A stretch of DNA of 64,000 nucleotides. Source: Pestalotiopsis fici W106-1 (taxonomy: Eukaryota > Ascomycota > Sordariomycetes > Amphisphaeriales > Sporocadaceae). The stretch is taken from NCBI RefSeq assembly GCF_000516985.1, contig NW_006917100.1:1477490-1541489 (forward strand), written 5' to 3'. The position numbers were made by a program, and so were the translations under genes. Below, piece after piece: positions 57,127 through 64,000 of the stretch. Under the pieces are notes generated by a model that made no database searches, was not told where the DNA came from, and saw only the letters and a list, made by a program, of their open reading frames with translations. The number at the start of each line of letters is the position of its first letter. The stretch's first letter is position 1.

Positions 57127-58048
57127 ATGTCCAACGATATGAGAATGCGTCTCCTCAAGTCAAACCACCCAGCTAACCAGGGCTCACGCCGGGGGATTCT
57201 CAAATCACTGCCAGTACGCAGCAAGAACCACATTGTAGCCGCCGGTTCCGAGTTCATTGGGACGTTTCTCTTTCTCTTCTTCGCCTTTGCGGGCGCCCAA
57301 ACCGCCAACACGGCCCCGGGCGGCGACGGGCCCGCCGACCCAGCCCGTCTCCTCTTTATCGCCCTGAGCTTTGGCATCAGCCTGGCCGTCAACGTGTGGG
57401 TCTTTTTCCGCGTCAGCGGGGGGCTCTTCAACCCCGCCGTCAGCCTGGCCATGGTCCTCGCGGGCGCCATGGACGCGGCCCGGGCCGTGCTGGTCGTGCC
57501 GGCGCAGCTGCTCGGGGGCGTCGCGGCTGCCGCCGTGGTCGGGGCCCTGCTCCCGGGACCCCTGGCTGTCGGCACGGCGCTGGGTGCCGGCATCTCGGTC
57601 GGTCGCGCCTTGGTGCTGGAAATGCTTCTCACGGCAGAGCTGGTCCTGACGATTTTTATGCTTGCTGCCGAGAAGCATCGGGGTACGTTTATGGCGCCTG
57701 TGGGTATTGGGTTGAGTCTTTTTGTGGCTCATTTGGCGTAAGTGGTTTTGCTCTTATTCTTCCATATGCACTCTACTTTCCAAATGACGTTTCTTGTACC
57801 TGCCGTATCTCTGACTCGTGGAAATGATATACCAAACAGAGGTGTGTATTATACTGGCGCGTCCCTAAACCCAGCGCGCTCGTTGGGTCCGGCGGTAGTC
57901 ACGGGTCACTTTCCCAGCGAGCATTGGATCTACTGGATCGGACCTATACTGGGCTCTCTCTTGGCATCGCTGGTGTACCTGCTCGTCAAGGCCGTGGATT
58001 ACACCACCGTCAATCCTGCCCAGGATGCCGCTGGGGGCGGCGGCGATG

Positions 58049-58082
<34 letters not shown>

Positions 58083-58224
58083 CGCATCCCGAGAAGAGGG
58101 ACATGCTTCTCACGACATTGATGAGGGAGGGCCCAGCAGGACGGATGCAACGGGAAGCAAGGGTCGGGCCTACGAGCAGAGTCCGAGGTTGGAAGATGGA
58201 GAGGGATCACGGGCTACTCAGTAA
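57127..58224 (+). CDS. Aquaporin (MIP family) with poly-asparagine tail
   Basis: Two exons, 57127-57737 and 57840-58224, with a 102-base intron (GTAAGT donor) give 331 residues. Six membrane helices and both half-helix motifs are present: NPA at 102-104 ([11 protein letters not shown]) and NPA at 214-216 followed by Arg217 ([15 protein letters not shown]). The lack of Asp after the second NPA suggests an orthodox water channel more than a glycerol facilitator. A basic N-terminal tail (about 35 residues) and a long hydrophilic C-terminal tail (about 75 residues) face the cytosol. The tail holds eleven Asn in a row, encoded by a perfect AAC repeat. The N-terminal start could be any of three close Met codons. 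Role: water or small-solute flux across the plasma membrane, by family. Confidence 0.9.
58051..58083 (+). repeat. (AAC)11 microsatellite inside the aquaporin gene
   Basis: Eleven perfect AAC codons give eleven asparagines in the cytosolic tail, after a GGGGDD stretch. Every codon is the same, so it is expected to expand and contract by slippage without breaking the frame. Confidence 0.9.
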
Positions 58225-59133
58225 ACCTTGATGATGGAAAGAATTCTCGACGGGGGTTTCGGTACGGGTGATGAAAACGGTACTACAAACGGACTTGGGC
58301 ATGGAATTTCAAATTGCGTACCCTCCTGCCCTATACTGCTAATGATTGATGAAGAAAATGGTTGGTTGTGCCACGGGATTACAGTAAGTAATGGATCAAT
58401 TCCAATAAACAATTCCCCCCAATACGTCTTGTCTAAAGTGCTCAAGTGAATAATATTGACTTGTTGAAAGGGATCAAGACTACATTGTAATCATTTTGCT
58501 TCCTTGTGCGAGCGAGTTTCTTATAGCCTCGAGCATCATCATGCTATTTCAAGGACTATCGGACACCAGGTTGAAGTCATGTTCTTTTCTCACGTGACAT
58601 TAAATCCATTGGACAGATTTCATGCTTACATGGCCTTGGTCTTACTAGGAGTGCCCAAGTTCCACAAATATGCACATGAGCGTGGTGCAAGACGTTGTAA
58701 CAAGATTGTGTCACGGGTATCTTGGTATTGACGCCCGGTCCAGAGCCTCGAGTAGCACGATATGGAGCCGATTGGTGATCTGGGCCATCTTAACGCTTGA
58801 TCGGTTGAGTCGTGTTCACCTCTTTTTGTAATCTGAAGGTGGCTCGACACCCTGTGCGAGTATCATCTCTGCATATGCTGTAAAACCACACGCAACGATG
58901 CTGGATCAAAGTCATGTCCACTCGGTAAAGACCAGGATCGATTCGTGACATCTAACGGCGTACCGAATTACGCGTGAATGGCTTGTGCTTGCAAAAGTCC
59001 TGCTCAAGATCATGCAAATAGCCATCATTATGGCGCCATCGGGATATCTTGCATGTTTTACTGCATTACAATTCTTTTTGTCATTGGCCGTCTCATTATC
59101 CAAAAGTGACCTCCGATTATGGCTCCAAGATTA
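58225..59133. other. Convergent intergenic region
   Basis: A 909-base gap between converging genes. Short frames are present, none with protein features. Nothing recognised. Confidence 0.4.
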
Positions 59134-60557
59134 TTATACACGTAACTCCTTGTCCTCGAGACGCTGCACGCCTATCACCGACGGCTCGTTCCCAGACAAG
59201 GGCCACTCCAAAGGTTGTGTCCTCGACGCCTCAATGGCGCGATCCACCTCGGACGGGGTCATGGACACTTGCGATACAATGGCGCCTCTCCTGTTGTTGT
59301 TGCCATCTGTACGCAGTGCGGTCAAAGGATACCCATCATCATCAAAGACCGCCGCGATATCCGTGTCGGCCGTGGTGCTGGGGCGCAGAGTACCACCCAG
59401 CGACGCCCGACTTCTCGGGTCGCTCGTGATGTTTTGACCTTCCTCGGCGTCGTCATGCAACTTTCTGCCGGTCCGCCGCGACGTGTTGACCTCGCCAAAC
59501 AGTGTTCTCATGACCGGAATACACTGCACCATGATTGTTCCCGCCACCTCGGCCGAGTACCAAATCATTGAATGGCCTTGATGCCCTGCGGTTGCGAGAC
59601 GATTAGAACCAGTGTGCAAGTGAGAAAAAGAGGCAAGTAACTAACAATAATACCAGTCATCCAGTTTTGAGTTGGCGGGATCGTTTTGCCAGGCCTGCCG
59701 GATTGCCGAGATGATTGCAACGAGAATGCCCAGGCTCAATGTTGCGCATAGTCCAATCTTTTCCCATCGTTTGATGGAAAGCTTCCATATAACCATCCAA
59801 GGAAAGAGTGCCAGGGCAAAATCCATGACGATATTCCAGATATTGCCGGCAACCTTGACTCCCGCCGCAATGCCATAGTCGACACAGAAGCCTTGCATCC
59901 GCCAGTAGTTTTGGTAGTCTGCATTGCCGCAGTATTTGGGCCAGTTCATGAAAACCTTCAACACCATGAGAACGTTGAGAGTGACAATGCAAAACCAAAT
60001 TACTGTTTTGCGACAAATGCCGAGTCAGTACGGAGCGGACGAACCACAGCGATGCAAATTCGGAGGGAAATGCTCACATATCCTCTGCGACTCTTGTATT
60101 AGTCTCAGCAGCGTCACAGCAAACGCTGTTTTACTCCATGTTTGCCCGACTGTTGTCCCACACGATGATATCGTGATGAGAATCAGCATGCGATCGTCCC
60201 AAGTCTTGCTGACATAACCGGTAGTCATTTCCGTAGTGATGATTACATTCGTCGCCAGCAACACGAGCTAAGCAGAGAGAAAGAAAACTAGTCATCAGCA
60301 TTGGTTTACATATGAGATGGATAGTGTGCTGCTTCTTTTCCAGCAGCGAATACGCATCGGATGCAAATCAAGTTTTTCCTTACCCAGCTCAAAAAGAGTA
60401 TATAGTCATCATACCACAACCCATATCTATGGGTGACTTTACACCATAGTCGGAAACCAAGAAAGGTGCTTGCGCCACCAAATAAAGTCCATATGCCAAT
60501 GTTGACTTGCTTCACAGGTGACACAAAGTGATAGGCAGGGACGTGCGACGAGGACAT
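59134..60557 (-). CDS. Rhodopsin-like seven-helix membrane protein (PTH11-related family)
   Basis: Four exons on the minus strand (60557-60384, 60267-60078, 60002-59646, 59585-59134) give 390 residues; introns are 116, 75 and 60 bases. The sequence has about seven hydrophobic helices with the fungal rhodopsin-domain landmarks: FLGFRLWCKVTHRYGLWYDD, WSKTAFAVTLLRL, LIWFCIVTLNVLM, NIVMDFALALFPWMVIWKLS, KIGLCATLSLGILVAIISAI and HSMIWYSAEVAGTIMVQCIP. An extracellular loop carries CGNADYQNYWRMQGFC. The last about 110 residues are a hydrophilic cytosolic tail. This large family includes PTH11-like GPCR candidates, but it lacks an N-terminal CFEM domain and most members have unknown ligands. The third donor is the weaker GTTAGT; the join restores the usual WYY-to-HSMIWYS block. 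Confidence 0.85.
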
Positions 60558-62247
60558 AATCGCATCTTCAAAGGCTGTTTTTTTCGACGTCGTCGAGACG
60601 CAGCAGTAGCGGGACTGCCTAAAAGGGGACAAGACAGGAAGAAGATTGGCGACGCGACCTCTTGAGCAAGGACATGCTAGGATTATAACAATTTTGCAAA
60701 AAAAGAGTTGGCAATGGGTTTGTCCTTGGGGGCCCGGTAATTCCGCCAACCCAGACAGGAAGTTTGTTCGAGAACTTTACCTGTTTGGGGGACGACGTTG
60801 ACAAAAAGTCGTGGTCGCGCCTCGATAGATTGGCTGTATGTACCCGTTTGCCTGTTGAGCCTCGGGGGCAAGGGGGATGAAGGGATGGTGAGAAGTGATA
60901 TTGCTCTACCACGTGGCTGGGATAGCGCCCAAGGATCAGACGAAATTGAATTGGCCGGATACAAGAAACCCAAGCTTCCGTCTTACTTCGCGTATAATTC
61001 TTGGGAATTAGTCGTGTTCTTTTCTTGGGAGATTGTTGCAAGTATATTGATCTCATCTTCTCGTATGCGCTGAAGACAAGGGTATGGTCAAGGGGGTGCC
61101 TGGTCACTTCTCCGGGTCCCCGGGCGATGAGATCCACTTGTGACGAATCGAACCGACCTTTGGGCTTGCGGAAAATTAACAGTGCAATTTTTACGCGACC
61201 CCATCTGCCTTTTTCTTCTCATCCACATTCGCTTCAGCCATGAGATGGCTTCACCTGCGGCAATTGCAAGAGACCAAGTGGGTTGAATGCAACAGAATCC
61301 TCGGTGGAGATTCTCCAGAGTGGATTCGTATCAACGGCAGTGCAGACAGTTCTTTGATCTGGATGCCGAGGAGAACAAGACAGCAACTTATAGGGGCGGG
61401 GGTTGATCTTCACATGCTGCCAATGGCGTCGATTGTTTCCATTAGATCACGGTGTCTGATCGCGCATTGCGAATATCCTGGTGATATGCGGGTGACTGGT
61501 GGGACGGACATCTTCCGCAGGTTTGTTTGAGAAAGGGAGTCTTTGACGTAGGTGCACTCTGTAGATGGCCGGAGCATGTCGCCGGATGGATGACTCAGTC
61601 GACGACAACTTGCTCTTGTAACCTTCAAGTGCCGATTGCGCAATTCGGGGTTCTAGCAGTCAAAGTGAAAGGCACTGGGCAATCCTATACTGCTGCCTGC
61701 TCTTCATCGTAGGATACGTGACTTGTCGCCGCGTTGTCGCGCTTTTTTTGTTATATCAAGCTCAAACGAGCACTAAAGTAGCAGAGCCGCAAGTGGTGCT
61801 TTCCTATTGATCCATGTTCTGCGCCTCTAGTTTTTGACAAGGTGCAGACTTATTTATTGGGGTGACCCCGGCTAAGCCCCGGGAGGCCCCGAACACCTAT
61901 TTGGACGCCGCGGCGTTGATCACTATGGTACACTACAGCACACCCTGGTGCATGGGTAGGATTCATCATCCAGCATCTGGCACTAATCTACCGGGCTGAC
62001 ATGTCGCTGAAGCTTGAGATCAGCAACGGCTCACCTGCCACACCTCCAAGCTAAAATGCTCACGAACCGAGCCGTGCTCCAACTGCGCCAGCTCTGGCCA
62101 CGAGTGTGGAATATCGGGAGCAATTCAAACGTCGCCTAGTCTCCCGGCACCAATGTAGCCGACCTCGAGGACCGAATCACATGATTTGAGAGAACCTCGA
62201 CAAGATTCACCCCATCGACCATCTTGTGTCGCACCCTGAACCAGAAT
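60558..62247. other. Intergenic region upstream of the rhodopsin-like gene
   Basis: A 1.7 kb gap between the rhodopsin-like gene start (-) and the 3' end of the SMP-C2 gene (-). A 96-codon plus-strand frame starts at 61240 after a C/T-rich stretch, but it has no recognisable domain and was not called. Nothing else supported. Confidence 0.4.
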
Positions 62248-63860
62248 TTAGTGCAGATGAGACAACTGCAAGCCCCGAAGGGAAATCCTGGCCCTCACCG
62301 TTGCCCCGGAGCCAACGTCGAAGCTCTCCTCTTTCACAAGGCCAGGCGACTGGAGAATATCCTGGAACGGAATCTCTACGACGCCAGTCTCAGTTGTCTT
62401 GTTCAGCAGCGCAATCTTGAAGTTTGCGGGATCGGCAAGCAAGTCCGCAGTCACTGGGATCCGGAACGCCTGGTCAAACGATGGGTTGAAGATGTCCGTG
62501 CCTGGGCTATAGGACTTGACCGCGGTTTGGAACTCCTTGGCGCCCCACGTCACCTTGATGCTGGGATTCAGCTCATCGCGTTGGCCCTGTAGACCCAGGG
62601 CGCTGGCGACGAGGACCGTGGCGAGACCGACGACCTGATCTTGGCTTTCGCTCTGCGTAGCAGTGATTGCACCAGCGTCTTCCACAAAGTCGTAGAATTG
62701 GGCGTGTACAATGATCTTGGCGTCTGTGGGCTCGCCGCTGTGGTGGACGAGTGCCAATTCCTGTGAGCCACCCTTGAGTAATATCTCCTTGACAGTGGTC
62801 GCAGCAACACCAATGTCGTCATCGTCACCGAGGTCGTCGTCCTGGACATCGATGAATATCCGCTGGTCGTAGTCGGCGACGAGGAAATCGTGCGTCTCGT
62901 TCCACTCTGGGTCTTTGTCGTTCTTCTTGGTCGAGGTCCGCCACTCTTCCTCGGCGCCGATGGTAACTTTGCAATAGCAGTCGGGGACGTCTTTGATGAT
63001 CTTGGCCAACAGCCTCTTGGCACCACTCTTCCTGGGGCCGCTGATACCGATTGCCTTCTCCACAGTCAGACGTACTACACCAAGGTGAGGCAGATACGTC
63101 TTGAAATAGTCGTTGTCGTTGGAGATCTTGACCAGGTAGCGATTTGGCAGCACCGCCATGGAGCCAATGATGTCCAGGATGACCTTGCGAATCATCTTGT
63201 TCACAACAACCCAATCGGCAACATTGGCAGCGTTGGTGAAGTTGAGCTTGAGCTCGGGCGGATTAATGAAAGCCACTTGAGCAGCACCGATCTTCGGGCA
63301 CGGGTCAGTCTCAACCGTGTTGGGCAAGATGAATGAGGGGAGCATACCAGCGGGATGATATTCGTCAGAGGGCATAGTAATATGGACAGCCTTCCTTTGA
63401 GCGTTACATGTTCGATCCCCTGGTTTGCAATTTAGTCATGACCAAGCCAGCATTTGAGTCCTTGCGATAGGTTCTTACCAGCTTAGGGACCATCTTGCCG
63501 TCTAGCTCAATGTCGCTCTGCCCCTCCCACGTCACGTTCATGTCGAGCTTGATACCCTCGTTTTCCGTCTTGTGGACGTCCACGGCAGACACTCGAATGG
63601 GGACTTTGCCCAGGTCAAGCTTCACAAACTTGAGCGTAGCCAGAGGGCCTGGCAGCATGGATGCAAACATGGGCTCGACAATCTCCTTGACCATCCGGCA
63701 GCCTGCGACGTTGATGTTGGGCCATAGCTGTTCGATGATGTCGTTGAGGAATCCTGCCTAGAAATGAACCAATGCACCATGCCAAGATGTAGTGAATGCC
63801 TCTCTTACCTACGGATTCGCTACCGCCAGAAGCTGTCAATTTGTCAACAAGAGTAGCCAT
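62248..63860 (-). CDS. SMP- and C2-domain lipid-transfer-type protein (tricalbin-like)
   Basis: Four exons on the minus strand (63860-63809, 63753-63479, 63419-63348, 63291-62248) give 480 residues; introns are 55, 59 and 56 bases. Residues about 20-190 resemble the SMP domain of tricalbins and extended synaptotagmins: FLNDIIEQLWPNINVAG, VKEIVEPMFASMLPGPLATL, VPIRVSAVDVHKTENEGIKL and VAFINPPELKLNF. Two C2 domains follow (about 205-330 and 345-465). The first has acidic loops (KNDKDPEWNETHDF, VQDDDLGDDDDIG) that could bind calcium. SMP domains carry lipids between membranes at contact sites. Unlike typical tricalbins, no N-terminal membrane hairpin is visible, so recruitment would rely on C2 domains. 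The first acceptor is the second AG of TAGGCAG, as required by frame. Confidence 0.85.
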
Positions 63861-64000
63861 GGTAAAGATACTTTGGATATCTTGAATTGGAAAACAGATA
63901 TTTCAAGATGAGTAGAAGTAGTACTGTACAGCTATAGAAAGTCCAGAGGTATCCAGAGGTAGGTAATTTATATTGTTATGCCATTGCTATTCAGACGGGC

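Noticed and set aside
57048..57732. Minus-strand frames of 175-194 codons opposite the aquaporin
   Set aside because: Antisense shadows of a GC-rich exon; no independent coding features.
61143..61160. Minus-strand GGTTCGATTC resembling a tRNA B box
   Set aside because: No complementary acceptor stem, anticodon arm or A box could be placed.
61240..61530. 96-codon plus-strand frame after a C/T-rich stretch
   Set aside because: The leader looks promoter-like, but the protein has no domain, signal peptide or conserved-looking block; not enough support.

Overview
The window is eukaryotic nuclear DNA from a filamentous ascomycete. Short GT-AG introns (about 50-140 nt, a few longer) interrupt many genes, UTRs and promoters are pyrimidine-rich, and the protein set is fungal (WSC-domain GPI protein, yapsin-like protease, PTH11/rhodopsin-like membrane protein, salicylate-hydroxylase-type monooxygenase, GH3 beta-glucosidase). 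The gene content fits a Sordariomycete, probably Hypocreales; that placement is inference. No rRNA, tRNA, CRISPR array, prophage or intact transposon was recognised by eye.

Layout. 0-9.6 kb: 5' end of a gene leaving the left edge (-), an acidic unknown protein (+), a WSC-domain GPI protein (+), a mitochondrial TPR/Sel1-like protein (-), the UTP16/Bud21 ribosome-biogenesis factor (+), a small MITE-like inverted-repeat element, and an FAD monooxygenase (-). 9.6-17.8 kb: a gene-poor stretch with a decayed DUF6594-type gene, a 21-base G run and repeats, then a six-exon secreted GH3 beta-glucosidase (-). 17.8-28 kb: housekeeping cluster of MVP1 sorting nexin (+), DCN1 neddylation factor (+), mitochondrial ribosomal protein MRP17/bS6m (-), and an unrecognised 702-residue conserved-looking protein (-). 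28-37.5 kb: a 9.5 kb gene desert upstream of that protein. 37.5-41.5 kb: cytochrome oxidase COX4 (-), a decayed cytochrome P450 (+) and a Nudix hydrolase (-). 41.5-52 kb: two long intergenic stretches around a GPI-type aspartic protease (+) and a flavohaemoglobin (-). 52-64 kb: an NmrA-like oxidoreductase (+), a 995-residue disordered protein (+), an aquaporin with a poly-Asn tail (+), a rhodopsin-like seven-helix membrane protein (-), and an SMP-C2 lipid-transfer-type protein (-).

The genes do not form one pathway. Housekeeping functions (rRNA processing, endosomal sorting, neddylation, mitochondrial translation, respiration) alternate with secreted, membrane or stress functions (beta-glucosidase, yapsin, WSC protein, NO detoxification, aquaporin, monooxygenase). 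No secondary-metabolite backbone gene was seen, so the monooxygenase, P450 relic and NmrA-like enzyme cannot be called a cluster.

For spliced genes I rebuilt exons by matching donors and acceptors to reading frame and family conservation; all junctions listed keep the frame, but none has transcript support. I did not find a clearly new biological system. The most useful non-obvious items are the two pseudogenes, the inverted-repeat element with a related copy 3.3 kb away, the unusual insertions in the flavohaemoglobin and GH3 enzyme, the frame-preserving introns, and the very long leader region of the 702-residue protein.
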